This document shows positions 44,151 through 53,376 of a stretch of 64,000 nt of DNA, piece by piece. The stretch lies in NCBI RefSeq assembly GCF_029607905.1, contig NZ_JAPHEH010000001.1, positions 2,509,530 to 2,573,529 on the forward strand. Reading direction: 5' to 3'. A program made the translations under genes and the position numbers. Within the stretch, counting starts at the first letter, position 1. Each line of letters starts with the position of its first letter. The notes beneath the pieces are model-generated. The model was not told where the DNA came from and made no database searches. It saw only the letters and a program-made list of their open reading frames with translations. Source of the stretch: Thiovibrio frasassiensis. Its GTDB lineage: Bacteria; Desulfobacterota; Desulfobulbia; Desulfobulbales; Desulfurivibrionaceae.

Positions 44151-45119
44151 TCAAGCCGCGTAGCGGCGCAGACAGTCCTGCAGTCTGGTAACAAGCTGGC
44201 CGAGTTCGGGTTTGGAGATCTGATCGTCAGCGCCCACGGCATGTCCCTTGTGCAGGGCCAGATCGTTGACCAGCGAAGAAAAAAGCATGACCGGAATACC
44301 ATCGTAGCCATTATTTTCCTTGATCCGCTTACAGAGATTATGGCCGTCCATCCGCGGCATCTCTATATCGCTGACCACCGCCAGCACCTGATCGTGCACG
44401 GTGCCATTGGTTCTCAGTTTTTCCAAATACTCCCAGGCAGACTGCCCGTCCGAATGGGAAACAACGCGGTACCCCGCCCTTTCCAGGGTTTTTCGGATCT
44501 GATCCTGAATAAGATGCGAATCATCGGCAATCACCACAGCCTTGTCGGCCTGATCCGAATCAGGACGCTCCCTGATGGAATGGGCGTCGGAATCAATAAC
44601 CATGCTGGGGTCGATGGAGGCGATGATGCTCTCGAAATCAACCATCTGGATGATATTGCCATCCACCAGGCACACCCCGGTGAGGGAGCTGTAATGGGCA
44701 ATGATCGGCGGCGGCGGCATGATTTTGGTCCAGCTGACCCGGTAGACCTTGTCCACCCCATGGGCAATAAAGCCGAAAAACTTACCGTTGATCTCGGTGA
44801 CAATAACCACCCATTTGGCTTTTGCCTCTGGGCTAAGATCCGGCACATAGCCAAACCAATCACAGAGATCGACCAAAGGTATGGTCCGGTCCCGCAGGAG
44901 AAAAACGCCTTTCATGGCCGAAACGCTCTCCGGAATCTCAGTCAGGTTTTCCGGCATGGCCACCAGCTCCCGGACCTTGGCGGCATTGATGCCGTATGCC
45001 GTCCTGCTGATGGCATCGGTGGTCTGATCGTGCCATTGGAGAAAAAAGGTTATGATCTCCAGCTCGTTAGTTCCGGACTTCAGAAGAATATCGGTTTTGT
45101 AGCCGGCTGCTTCGTTCAT
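44151..45119 (-). CDS. cheV: CheV coupling protein (CheW plus receiver)
   Basis: The protein has 322 residues: an N-terminal CheW-like domain (~14-175; EIITFFLQW, VFLLRDRTIPLVDLCDWFG) and a C-terminal receiver (~190-315; VVIADDSHLI, phosphoacceptor Asp in VVSDIEMPRMDG, Lys in QISKPEL). CheV couples chemoreceptors to CheA and is tuned by phosphorylation. It has its own upstream region and no other chemotaxis gene next to it, so it is probably expressed separately. Confidence 0.95.
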   Translation of the reverse strand: MNEAAGYKTDILLKSGTNELEIITFFLQWHDQTTDAISRTAYGINAAKVRELVAMPENLTEIPESVSAMKGVFLLRDRTIPLVDLCDWFGYVPDLSPEAKAKWVVIVTEINGKFFGFIAHGVDKVYRVSWTKIMPPPPIIAHYSSLTGVCLVDGNIIQMVDFESIIASIDPSMVIDSDAHSIRERPDSDQADKAVVIADDSHLIQDQIRKTLERAGYRVVSHSDGQSAWEYLEKLRTNGTVHDQVLAVVSDIEMPRMDGHNLCKRIKENNGYDGIPVMLFSSLVNDLALHKGHAVGADDQISKPELGQLVTRLQDCLRRYAA

Positions 45120-45172
45120 GTAAAGGCTCCAAGGTGTTGGGATACTGCCGAGAATACAAGATACTTTTCACA

Positions 45173-45199
45173 ATTATAGGAAAGAAGGGAATTACTCAA
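45173..45199 (-). promoter_or_regulatory. Possible promoter of cheV
   Basis: On minus, TATAAT (complement of 45173-45178) lies 15 bases after TTGAGT (complement of 45194-45199). The spacing is short, so this is only a moderate candidate. The remaining bases up to 45393 hold no gene that I can support. Confidence 0.45.
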
Positions 45200-45393
45200 C
45201 TAAATAATCAAGCGTTACGCATCGCGAAAAGAGCGCAATAAGCGAACACCTCTGTTTTTTTAGCAAAACCAGGAAACGCTCAGCCAACAGGCTCTTGACC
45301 TGAATCGGAGTTGCGCAGCAGTCATCCAGCTGGAAGCCGGGACGACCCTATCTCATTGAAGGAAGGACAAGGAAGAACTCCTTGGCCAAAAGT

Positions 45394-45768
45394 CTACAGC
45401 AGATGCCCGACAAAACCGTAGAGCGTATCAGAAAGTTTCTGCAGATCGATTGGTTTGTGCAGGAGAGCATGGGCTCCGCTGTGTTCGAGCATCTCCTCCA
45501 TGTTGGGCACATCGATGGCGGTGACAACGATGATGAACAGGTCGGGGTCCAGTCTTTTGACCTTTTGCAGAATATCGTAGCCGTTAAAACCCGGCATCCG
45601 GATATCGAGGGTCATAATAGCGGGTTTTTCCTCCCGGACGATATCCAGGGCATGTTCCCCATTGGTGGCAATGAGCGCCTGAAAGCCGATCTTATCAAAA
45701 AAAATCTTCAGCGACCGGCAGAAGGCATATTCATCATCCACAATAAGGATTTTTATTTTTTTCTTCAT
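45394..45768 (-). CDS. Single-domain response regulator
   Basis: This 124-residue lone receiver domain has Asp11-Asp12, phosphoacceptor Asp55 (MTLDIRMPG), Thr83 and Lys105 (LLHKPID), so it is phosphorylatable. Its start overlaps the stop of the upstream hybrid kinase gene by four bases (ATGA), so it is the kinase's likely partner. It has no output domain. Confidence 0.88.
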   Translation of the reverse strand: MKKKIKILIVDDEYAFCRSLKIFFDKIGFQALIATNGEHALDIVREEKPAIMTLDIRMPGFNGYDILQKVKRLDPDLFIIVVTAIDVPNMEEMLEHSGAHALLHKPIDLQKLSDTLYGFVGHLL

Positions 45769-47744
45769 CCATTATCCCCGACAGAGTGTCCCTGTTTTGC
45801 CTCTACCAGCCCACAATCTTCTCGGCCCTGTAGATGCGTTGGCAGAAAAATCACAAACTGCGCACCTTTCCCTTTCTCCGACTCAACCCGAATGGTACCG
45901 CAATGATTTTCGATAATCGAATAAACAATCCACAACCCCAACCCTGTACCACGGCCGGGATCCTTGGTGGTAAAAAACGGATCAAATATCTTGCCAATCT
46001 CGTCCACCCCAATGCCGGGGCCGGTATCAGAGAAGCGGATTTCAACCCCACCATCCTTTGCCCGGGTTTCAATGATGATCCGCTTGTCGCCTGACAACAT
46101 GGCATCACGGGCATTACTCACCAGGTTAAGAAACACCTGGGCCAATTGATCCTCATCCGCTTCAATCCGGGGAAGATCAGGGGCATAATGCCTTTCCACC
46201 TGCACATTATCCAGATTCAGATCATGCTCAAGCAGGGCGGCGGTCTTGTCAAACAGCGCATGCACATCGACCATGCTGACCTCAAAGGCATGCTGGTGGG
46301 AAAATGTTCTGAGGTTATTCGTAATCTTGGTGGCACGTTTGATCTGGGCCAACATTTCATCCAAATTTTCCCGCATGCTTGGAGGAATCTTCTCAAGCTG
46401 CATGACCTGGGCAAGGGTGCCTATGATATTGAGGGGATTGAGGATTTCATGGGCCACTCCCGAGGCCAGCGTGCCGATGGAGGCCAATTTTTCCTGACGG
46501 ATAGCCACCTGCTGGGCAATCCGTAAATTATCCAGGGCTTTTTGCAATTCATCCTTCGAATCACGCAAGGCCTGCTCAGCCTTTTTCCGTTCGGTTATAT
46601 CCAATCGGTATTCAATAATCTGCGTGACCTTCCCCTTCTTATCGAAGATGGGATGCGCATGGATCTCGTGTGTGGTTTCCTGGCCGTCCTGCCCCTGCAC
46701 AACATATTCCATAAGACAGGAATCTTTATCCTGCAGCACCCGCCCAAAAGGCTCGTATGGCGGCGGGGCCTTGCATGGTTCGCCTTTACCGATCTCTTGT
46801 AGACATTCATCCAAGGCAGCCAGATGACGCTGGGCCGAAGAATTGGCCAGCAACACCTCGTAATTCTTGGCCCCAACCACAAAGAATGGGTGGGGCAACG
46901 ACTCAATGAGTTTGGTTAAAAATCTGTTCTGCTCACCGATCTTTTCCTCTGCGAGCTTCCGTTTGGTAACATCATGAATGAGGACAATGGTGGAAGTGCC
47001 TTCATCGCCGACAACAGGCAAAAACTGCAAGGAAACCTGTCGGCCATTGAGTAGGACCGGCGCTTCTTCAGAAATTTTCCTGGCGCCCTCTCCTGGCCTT
47101 TTTAACAACGCCACCACGGTTTCAAGGGAATGATCACCAAAAATATCGGTGAATTCCGTCCCCAGCAGCGTTTCTTCCGGCACCCCCACCAGTGTTACCG
47201 CCGTGGGATTTGCGAAAATAATCTTCTTGTTTGCGGCAAACTCAAGAATCCCCTCGGACATGTTTCGAAGGATTACCTCAAAATGCTTCCGGGAAGAGAG
47301 CAATTCCCTGGTGATCTCCCGGGTCGCAACCTCATCAAGTCCCAAGATCTCCCGAGATCTCTCCTGTCTGCCCGTAAGGCTTGCCAATTCAATCACCCTG
47401 GCGATGTGCCTGGTCAGATTGGTCATGCTTCCCTTGGCAATACAGGCATCCGCCCCCAGAGCGGTAAAATCAAGTTCCTCCTCGGCGGCGATGGCGGAAA
47501 GAATAACAAGATAGACCCCTTGCAAATTGGGCATCTTGCGGATAATGCGGCAGAGCTTTTCGCCACTGATATTGGGCATCACCAGATCAACAAAAATGAT
47601 GTCCGGCACAAATGATTTCAGGATCTCCAAGGCGCCCAGACCATCTTCGGCAGTACGAACCTCATGCCCATCCTTGCGCAACAGATTGGCGATGAGTTTG
47701 AGCACCATGGGATGGTTATCGACAACGAGAATTTTTCTGGTCAT
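45765..47744 (-). CDS. Hybrid histidine kinase (receiver-PAS-PAS-kinase)
   Basis: This 659-residue kinase has no predicted membrane helices, so it is cytoplasmic. The order is an N-terminal receiver (~4-120; phosphoacceptor Asp53 in FVDLVMPN, acidic pair Asp9-Asn10), PAS (~155-270), PAS with a linker (~285-410), the His domain (ASGVAHEILNPLN, His near 433) and the ATPase domain (NLVSNARDAM, DTGPGIG, GTGLGLWIV). It should phosphorylate the lone regulator that follows. The input signal is unknown. Confidence 0.92.
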   Translation of the reverse strand: MTRKILVVDNHPMVLKLIANLLRKDGHEVRTAEDGLGALEILKSFVPDIIFVDLVMPNISGEKLCRIIRKMPNLQGVYLVILSAIAAEEELDFTALGADACIAKGSMTNLTRHIARVIELASLTGRQERSREILGLDEVATREITRELLSSRKHFEVILRNMSEGILEFAANKKIIFANPTAVTLVGVPEETLLGTEFTDIFGDHSLETVVALLKRPGEGARKISEEAPVLLNGRQVSLQFLPVVGDEGTSTIVLIHDVTKRKLAEEKIGEQNRFLTKLIESLPHPFFVVGAKNYEVLLANSSAQRHLAALDECLQEIGKGEPCKAPPPYEPFGRVLQDKDSCLMEYVVQGQDGQETTHEIHAHPIFDKKGKVTQIIEYRLDITERKKAEQALRDSKDELQKALDNLRIAQQVAIRQEKLASIGTLASGVAHEILNPLNIIGTLAQVMQLEKIPPSMRENLDEMLAQIKRATKITNNLRTFSHQHAFEVSMVDVHALFDKTAALLEHDLNLDNVQVERHYAPDLPRIEADEDQLAQVFLNLVSNARDAMLSGDKRIIIETRAKDGGVEIRFSDTGPGIGVDEIGKIFDPFFTTKDPGRGTGLGLWIVYSIIENHCGTIRVESEKGKGAQFVIFLPTHLQGREDCGLVEAKQGHSVGDNG

Positions 47745-47899
47745 TTCCTCTGCGCGCCTCTTCCGCTAAAAAATATTCAACTATAAACAATATAGCATAG
47801 CCAATTCTTGCCCCAGAATTTTTATTATGAAAAAAAGAGAAGAAAAGGATCCCCGCGTATTCAATTGGGAGCCCAAGACCACCCCTCATTTTTTGCAAT

Positions 47900-47927
47900 T
47901 TGACTTCTGACAAAAGGGGAGTATAAT
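47900..47927 (+). promoter_or_regulatory. Strong sigma-70 promoter upstream of secDF
   Basis: TTGACT (47900-47905) and a perfect TATAAT (47922-47927) are 16 bases apart. The implied start near 47934 gives a leader of about 200 bases before secDF at 48132. I see no gene in the 47745-48131 gap apart from this promoter and the leader. Confidence 0.85.
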
Positions 47928-48131
47928 CTCGCACCGAATCATGATGGCTCTGGTCCCGCAGATATAAACGGGTAAATTCCATGACGCCGGGACCTTTGTC
48001 CAGGACATCATGTTGCTTCTCCTTGCCTTGCGGACCGTTGCTCTCATTGCGCCCCCCGTGCGGATTGTTGTTGCAACGCCGCCGAAGAGTATTGTGTCCG
48101 CCTGCACATTAACCCGCATCACGGAGTGTTT

Positions 48132-50705
48132 ATGACGAGTTCCCTGCGCTGGAAAATACTCATCCTGCTCTTTGTCACCATCTTTGCCGGCCTGACCGTT
48201 GCCCCTTCCTTCACCAATGTTCCGGTCTGGTGGCAGAAATATCTTGCTCCGGCAGGACTGCGGCTGGGCCTGGATCTCCAGGGCGGCATGCATCTGGTTC
48301 TCAAGGTGGATCTTAAAAAAGCCATCGAGAACAACCTGGACCTCTCGGTGCAGGACCTCAAAAATACCCTGGCCGAGAAAAAAATCACCGTGGTCCGCAC
48401 CGCTTCCGGCGACGCACGCAAGATCATTCTGACCCTGCCCAACACCGGTGCCCTGGAAACGGTCAAGCAGATCATGGACAAGGACTTTCCCGATCTTGCC
48501 GGCGATTTCCAAACCGCCCAAGGATCCTTCCCGCGGATCATCGTCAGCCTCAAACAGGAAAAAATCGACTTCATCAACAACAAGGCCGTGGACCAGTCCC
48601 TGGAGATTCTCCGCAATCGGATCGACCAGTTCGGCGTGGCCGAACCGGCCATTGTCCGGCAGGGCACGGACGAAATCGTCATTCAGCTCCCCGGAGTCAA
48701 GGATCCGCAGCGCGCCCTGAACCTTATCGGCCGCACCGCCCAGCTCGAGTTCAAACTGGTGGACGATACACCGGGCCTCAATCTGGGGCAGCTTGTCTCC
48801 CAAGCCATCCAGACCGGCCAATGGCAGGAGGGGGCCAGCCGAAAACAACTCAATCTCGCCCTGCAAAGCAGACTCCCGGCCGGCTCCGAAATCTATTTCG
48901 AAAAAGAGGTGGACAAAACCACCAAGAAGGAAACACGGATCCCCATCCTGCTCAAGAATCAGGTGTTGATGACCGGCGACATGGTCAAGGATGCCCAGGT
49001 CCGGGTGGGCGGCAACTTCAATGAACCCTATGTCGGCCTCGACCTCACCGGTCGCGGCGGCACGATTTTCGGCCAGGTCACGGAAAGAAGCGTGGGCAAA
49101 CGATTGGCCATTGTTCTGGATGAGGTGGTCCGTTCCGCCCCGGTAATCCGGGAAAAGATTCTCGGCGGCTCCGCCCAGATCTCGGGCAGCTTCAGCTACG
49201 AGGAGGCAACCGACCTGGCGATTGTCCTGCGGATCGGCGCCCTGCCCGCTCCGGTGGAAATCGTCCAAAACCTGACCGTCGGCGCCTCCCTGGGCCAGGA
49301 TTCCATCAACAAAGGGTTGATGAGCGGTCTGTTCGGCACCCTGTTGGTGGTGGTGTTCATGGCTGTCTACTACCGGCTTTCCGGGGTTATCGCCAATCTC
49401 TCCATGGTCCTCAACATCCTCCTGCTCTTTGCCGGACTGGCGCTGATGGGCGGCACCCTGACCCTGCCGGGCATTGCCGGTATCATCCTCTCCATCGGCA
49501 TGGCGGTAGACTCGAACATCATCATCTTCGAACGGATGCGCGAAGAGTTCGCCCTGGGCAAATCCGTCCGCTCCGGGGTCGAAGCCGGTTACGCCAAGGC
49601 GTTCTGGACCATCATCGACGCCCATGTCACGACCCTGATCACCGCCCTGGCCCTGTTCCTTTTCGGCACCGGCCCCATCAAGGGGTTTGCCGCCACCCTC
49701 TCCCTGGGCATCATCTTTAATCTTTTCTCCACCCTCTTTGCCTCCCGGCTGTTCTACGAATCCATGCAGGGCAAACGGAAACTCAAGAAACTTTCCTTTA
49801 TGCTTTTTCTCAAGAACCCGCAGCTCGACTACATGCGGATCAAGAACCTGACCTTCGCCATCTCCGGCATCTTCGCGCTCATCGGCTGTCTGGCCTTTGT
49901 CCAGATCATCCGCGGCCAGGCCAATATGGGCGTCGATTTTTCCGGCGGCACCCTGCTTCAGTACCAGTCCAGCCAGCCCTTCTCCCTGGGCGAGGTCCGT
50001 TCCGCCCTGGCCAAGGGGGATCTTGAGGGCGTTGAACTGCAAAAGGTCGAGGGCGAGAACCGCTTGATCGTCAAGGTAAAAAACAGCGAAAAGGTGGTGG
50101 GCCACGTTTCCGAGACGGTCACCGCTCAGCTGAACACCGACTTTCCGGACAAACACTTCGTGGTGGAGAACCAGTCGGAGATCGGCTCCTCGGTGAGCGA
50201 CACCTTGCGATCAAAAGCGCTGCTGGCCGTAGTCATCTCCCTGCTCGGGGTAATCGTCTACCTGGGGTTGCGTTTTGATCTGCGTTTCGGCCTTGCCGCC
50301 ACCCTGGCCACCCTCCATGACGTTTTGGCGGTGCTGGGTCTCATCTGGCTGCTCAACATGGAAATCACCCTGCTCACCGTCACCGCGCTTCTGACCCTGG
50401 CCGGGTATTCTTTAAACGACACGGTTATCATCTTCGACCGGATCCGCGAAAACCTGCACAAAAGCGACGACCCGGAAAACATCACCGATACCCTGATCAA
50501 TACCAGCACCAACGAGGTCTTGAGCCGCTCCATCGTCACCTCGCTCACCGTCTTCCTGGTCCTGGCAGCCCTGTATGTCTTGGGCGGCTCGGTAATTCAC
50601 GACTTTTCCTTTGCCCTGCTGGTGGGGGTCATGGTGGGCACCTACTCCTCGGTCTTCGTGGCCAGCCCCCTGCTCACCCTCTGGCACCGCGGTAAAACGG
50701 CATAG
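48132..50705 (+). CDS. secDF: Fused protein-export membrane protein SecDF
   Basis: This 857-residue fusion of SecD (~1-540) and SecF (~550-857) uses the proton gradient to pull proteins out of the SecYEG channel. It has 12 membrane helices, six in each half, and a periplasmic P1 domain. The fused family signatures LGLDLQGGMHLVLKV, the SecD helix region GIAGIILSIGMAVDSNIIIFER, and MGVDFSGGTLLQYQ with SLNDTVIIFDRIRE in SecF are all present. The ATG at 48132 follows GGAG. No yajC is next to it. It is the first gene of an operon with the next three genes. Confidence 0.96.
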   Translation: MTSSLRWKILILLFVTIFAGLTVAPSFTNVPVWWQKYLAPAGLRLGLDLQGGMHLVLKVDLKKAIENNLDLSVQDLKNTLAEKKITVVRTASGDARKIILTLPNTGALETVKQIMDKDFPDLAGDFQTAQGSFPRIIVSLKQEKIDFINNKAVDQSLEILRNRIDQFGVAEPAIVRQGTDEIVIQLPGVKDPQRALNLIGRTAQLEFKLVDDTPGLNLGQLVSQAIQTGQWQEGASRKQLNLALQSRLPAGSEIYFEKEVDKTTKKETRIPILLKNQVLMTGDMVKDAQVRVGGNFNEPYVGLDLTGRGGTIFGQVTERSVGKRLAIVLDEVVRSAPVIREKILGGSAQISGSFSYEEATDLAIVLRIGALPAPVEIVQNLTVGASLGQDSINKGLMSGLFGTLLVVVFMAVYYRLSGVIANLSMVLNILLLFAGLALMGGTLTLPGIAGIILSIGMAVDSNIIIFERMREEFALGKSVRSGVEAGYAKAFWTIIDAHVTTLITALALFLFGTGPIKGFAATLSLGIIFNLFSTLFASRLFYESMQGKRKLKKLSFMLFLKNPQLDYMRIKNLTFAISGIFALIGCLAFVQIIRGQANMGVDFSGGTLLQYQSSQPFSLGEVRSALAKGDLEGVELQKVEGENRLIVKVKNSEKVVGHVSETVTAQLNTDFPDKHFVVENQSEIGSSVSDTLRSKALLAVVISLLGVIVYLGLRFDLRFGLAATLATLHDVLAVLGLIWLLNMEITLLTVTALLTLAGYSLNDTVIIFDRIRENLHKSDDPENITDTLINTSTNEVLSRSIVTSLTVFLVLAALYVLGGSVIHDFSFALLVGVMVGTYSSVFVASPLLTLWHRGKTA

Positions 50706-50707
50706 GT

Positions 50708-51442
50708 ATGCAGGACGATCTTGCCCCAGAGCACGTCCACCCCCTGAACCCCGACGAGACCTTCCGGTTCAGCTGCCATCCCGGCGTTGCCTGCTTTACC
50801 GACTGCTGCCGGCAGCTGGACCTTGCCCTCACCCCCTACGATGTGCTCCGGCTGAGCAGCCATCTTGGCCTAACACCCTCGGTCTTTCTTCACCAGTACG
50901 CACTTGTTGAGCAGGAAGAAGGCAACGCTTTTCCCCTGGTTTTCCTCGGGATGGTGGATGATGGCCGGGCCAGCTGCCCGTTTGTAACCGGTTCGGGTTG
51001 CAGCGTGTATGCCGACCGCCCCGCTGCCTGCCGCACCTATCCTCTGGGCCGCGGAGCCTTCACCACCCCGGACGGCGATCACCACGAGATGCACGTCCTC
51101 CTCAACGAACCCCATTGCAAAGGATTTAACGAGGGCGAGCCCCAGAACATCGCGGCATGGCAGAAGGACCAGGAGCTGGCCATCTACAACGGGATAAACG
51201 ATGAACTGCTGAGAATCCTCCACCATCCCCGCCTCAAGGATGGCCATCAGCCGGAAGCGCGGGAGATAGATATCTTCCTGGCTCTCTATACCCTGGACAC
51301 CTTTCGCAACCTGCTCCTCGACGGTAATATTTCCCTGCCCTTCTCGATCACCGAGAACGAACTGCAGGAAATTGCCATACAAGACCTTGCCCTGCTCCGT
51401 CTCGGCATCAGGTGGTTGGACCATGTCCTCTCCGAGCATTGA
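50708..51442 (+). CDS. YkgJ-family cysteine-cluster protein
   Basis: This 244-residue protein has the zinc/iron cluster-type motif CHPGVACFTDCCRQL near residues 23-37 and further Cys (SCPFV, GCSVYADRPAACRTYP, HCKGF). The family is of unknown function and may bind an Fe-S cluster. The gene starts two bases after secDF and overlaps the HD gene by 20 bases. Confidence 0.85.
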   Translation: MQDDLAPEHVHPLNPDETFRFSCHPGVACFTDCCRQLDLALTPYDVLRLSSHLGLTPSVFLHQYALVEQEEGNAFPLVFLGMVDDGRASCPFVTGSGCSVYADRPAACRTYPLGRGAFTTPDGDHHEMHVLLNEPHCKGFNEGEPQNIAAWQKDQELAIYNGINDELLRILHHPRLKDGHQPEAREIDIFLALYTLDTFRNLLLDGNISLPFSITENELQEIAIQDLALLRLGIRWLDHVLSEH

Positions 51443-52163
51443 CAATCAGCCGAGCACCCTCTCTGCCGGGCAGCTGCAGGGCGAACCGCCCCTCGGTCGT
51501 GAGCTCACCGAACGGCTGCTGGCCATTTCCCATGAGTACTGCCAGGCCGAAGGCGGCTGCCATGGCCCGGACCACACCGAACGGGTGCACAACCTGGCCC
51601 TCCACATCGGCCGCATGATGAACGCCCGCCTGGATATCCTGAGCGCCGCGGCCCTGCTCCACGACATCGGCCGCAGCCACGAAATGCTTTCCCAAGGGAA
51701 GATCTGCCATGCCACCAAAGGTGCGGAGATGTCGCGCACCATTCTCACCGGCTTAGGCTTTTCTGCCGAAATGCAGGAAGCAATCCTGCACTGCATCGAA
51801 TCGCACCGCTACCGCAACAACAAGATCCCGGAAACCCTGGAAGCCAAGATCCTTTTCGACGCGGACAAGCTCGATTCCATCGGCGCCATCGGCATTGGCC
51901 GCGCCTTTCTCTTTGCCGGCCAGGTCGGAGCCCGGTTGCACAACCAGGGGGTGGATGTGGCGAAAACCAAGTCTTATTCCACCGAAGACACGGCCTATCG
52001 TGAATTTCTGGTGAAACTCTGCAAGATCAAAGACAAGATGCTGACCCCGGAAGGCAAACGGTTGGCTGCCGAGCGGCATGAGTTTATGGAGGTTTTTTTC
52101 AAACGGCTGGATAAAGAGATCCACGGTCCTCCCCGCAACAATTCCACCGACAATTCCCAATAG
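51423..52163 (+). CDS. HD-domain hydrolase
   Basis: This 246-residue protein has the full HD motif set: His in GPDHTERVHNLA, HD in ALLHDIGRSHE, and the last Asp in ILFDADKLDSIG. It should be a metal-dependent phosphohydrolase, perhaps on nucleotides, of unknown substrate. The start at 51423 lies inside the end of the YkgJ gene; the frame opens earlier at 51372, but that is overlapping sequence. Confidence 0.82.
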   Translation: MSSPSIDNQPSTLSAGQLQGEPPLGRELTERLLAISHEYCQAEGGCHGPDHTERVHNLALHIGRMMNARLDILSAAALLHDIGRSHEMLSQGKICHATKGAEMSRTILTGLGFSAEMQEAILHCIESHRYRNNKIPETLEAKILFDADKLDSIGAIGIGRAFLFAGQVGARLHNQGVDVAKTKSYSTEDTAYREFLVKLCKIKDKMLTPEGKRLAAERHEFMEVFFKRLDKEIHGPPRNNSTDNSQ

Positions 52164-52177
52164 CCCAGGCGGTACCC

Positions 52178-52876
52178 GTGGACACCACCATCCAACGAAT
52201 CGCCATCATCATCAAAGACCTGCGTCGGGCTCTCCTGAGCGTGGCGATTGCCATGCTTCTGGGCTGCCTTGGCTTCTACAGTATCTCCCATCGATTGCTG
52301 ACAGGCATCCAGACCCATCTCCACCAAAAACTCGCTTTTTTCACGGTGGCGGAACCCTTTCTCGCCCATCTCACCATCGCCCTGGCCATGACGATCTTCA
52401 CCATCATGCCGATGCTCAGCTATTTTATCTGGCGCGCCCTGGCCAAGCCCTTCACCTTATCCCGGACCGTTATCTTCTGGTTCGTACTCTTTACCTGCTT
52501 TCTCTTTTACAGCGGGACCTCCTTCTGCTATTTCATCACCCTGCCCTATGGCATCGATTTTCTTCTCGGTTTCCAGACGGAACAGCTCCGGCCCGTCATC
52601 TCCATCAGCGACTTCGTCTCCTTTGTCGCCATCTTTGTCCTCGCCTTCGGGCTGATCTTTGAATTGCCGATTTTCATGATCTTCATGGCCAAGATAAAAA
52701 TCCTGCCCAGATCCTTCTTTGAAAAAAACCGCCGCTACGCCGTGCTGGTTATCAGCGTCATCGCCAGCCTCCTCACCCCGACCCCCGATATCTTCAACAT
52801 GCTGCTCATGGGCGTCCCCCTCTACATGCTGTACGAGGTGGGGATTATTGTCCTGAAGCTGCTGCGGATCGCATAA
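52178..52876 (+). CDS. tatC: Divergent TatC, twin-arginine translocase
   Basis: This 232-residue protein has six membrane helices in the TatC pattern. Glu162 (FGLIFELP) and Asp204 (LTPTPDIF) match E. coli Glu170 and Asp211. The two glutamates that contact the twin-arginine motif are altered: E. coli Glu15 corresponds to Asp14 (KDLRRAL) and the Glu103 region (KHERR) is replaced by PFTLSR. The start is the GTG at 52178. A Tat substrate, the molybdoenzyme, is in the window. No tatA or tatB gene is adjacent. Confidence 0.85.
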   Translation: MDTTIQRIAIIIKDLRRALLSVAIAMLLGCLGFYSISHRLLTGIQTHLHQKLAFFTVAEPFLAHLTIALAMTIFTIMPMLSYFIWRALAKPFTLSRTVIFWFVLFTCFLFYSGTSFCYFITLPYGIDFLLGFQTEQLRPVISISDFVSFVAIFVLAFGLIFELPIFMIFMAKIKILPRSFFEKNRRYAVLVISVIASLLTPTPDIFNMLLMGVPLYMLYEVGIIVLKLLRIA

Positions 52877-53037
52877 GAAGTGACCCCATTCCCTCTTCGT
52901 TCATTGTCGGCAAGAATCATCTGTACAACTCACCGATTGCATGAACTGCGCATCTATGCTATCTAACAGGAATAATAAGAGAAAAAATCAGCCAACTCCC
53001 AGGCTCAAGCGGGATAAATCATCTGCAATAGGCGGCC

Positions 53038-53349
53038 ATGCTAGCGAACCTCTCTGAGAACGACCGGAAGAAAGTGCTGCTGTACAGCGTGCTCATTGTC
53101 ACGGTGGTCGGGGCTTGGTCGGTATTTGGGCCTTACGGCGCCCTGAAATACTACGGGGTGGCAAATGAATTGGAAGAGGTTCTGGCCCAGAACGACCAGC
53201 TGCGCGAGAACAACACCGCGTTACGACAGGAAATCACCAAGCTGAAAAAAGACCCGGTCTATCTGGAAGAAGTGGCCCGGCGGGAATTCGGCCTCATTAA
53301 GAAAAACGAGGTGATCTACGAATTTCCGGAGAAAAAGAAACGGCATTAA
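53038..53349 (+). CDS. ftsB: FtsB/DivIC-like septum protein
   Basis: This 103-residue bitopic protein has a short cytoplasmic N-terminus, one membrane helix (~11-33), a coiled coil (~38-75; NELEEVLAQNDQLRENNTAL) and the family ending (DPVYLEEVARREFGLIKKNEVIYEFP). It belongs to the division complex with FtsL and FtsQ. It stands alone between tatC and the LPS genes. Confidence 0.88.
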   Translation: MLANLSENDRKKVLLYSVLIVTVVGAWSVFGPYGALKYYGVANELEEVLAQNDQLRENNTALRQEITKLKKDPVYLEEVARREFGLIKKNEVIYEFPEKKKRH

Positions 53350-53376
53350 GCCCCCCCTGCTCGCCTCCCCAATCGC

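Noticed and set aside
41668-44163. An 831-codon open frame on plus across recC
   Set aside because: recC on minus overlaps recB in the usual operon form and has the expected length; the plus frame is a shadow of it.
47886-50156. A 756-codon open frame on minus across secDF
   Set aside because: SecDF on plus shows all family signatures and a promoter and ribosome site; the minus frame is its shadow.
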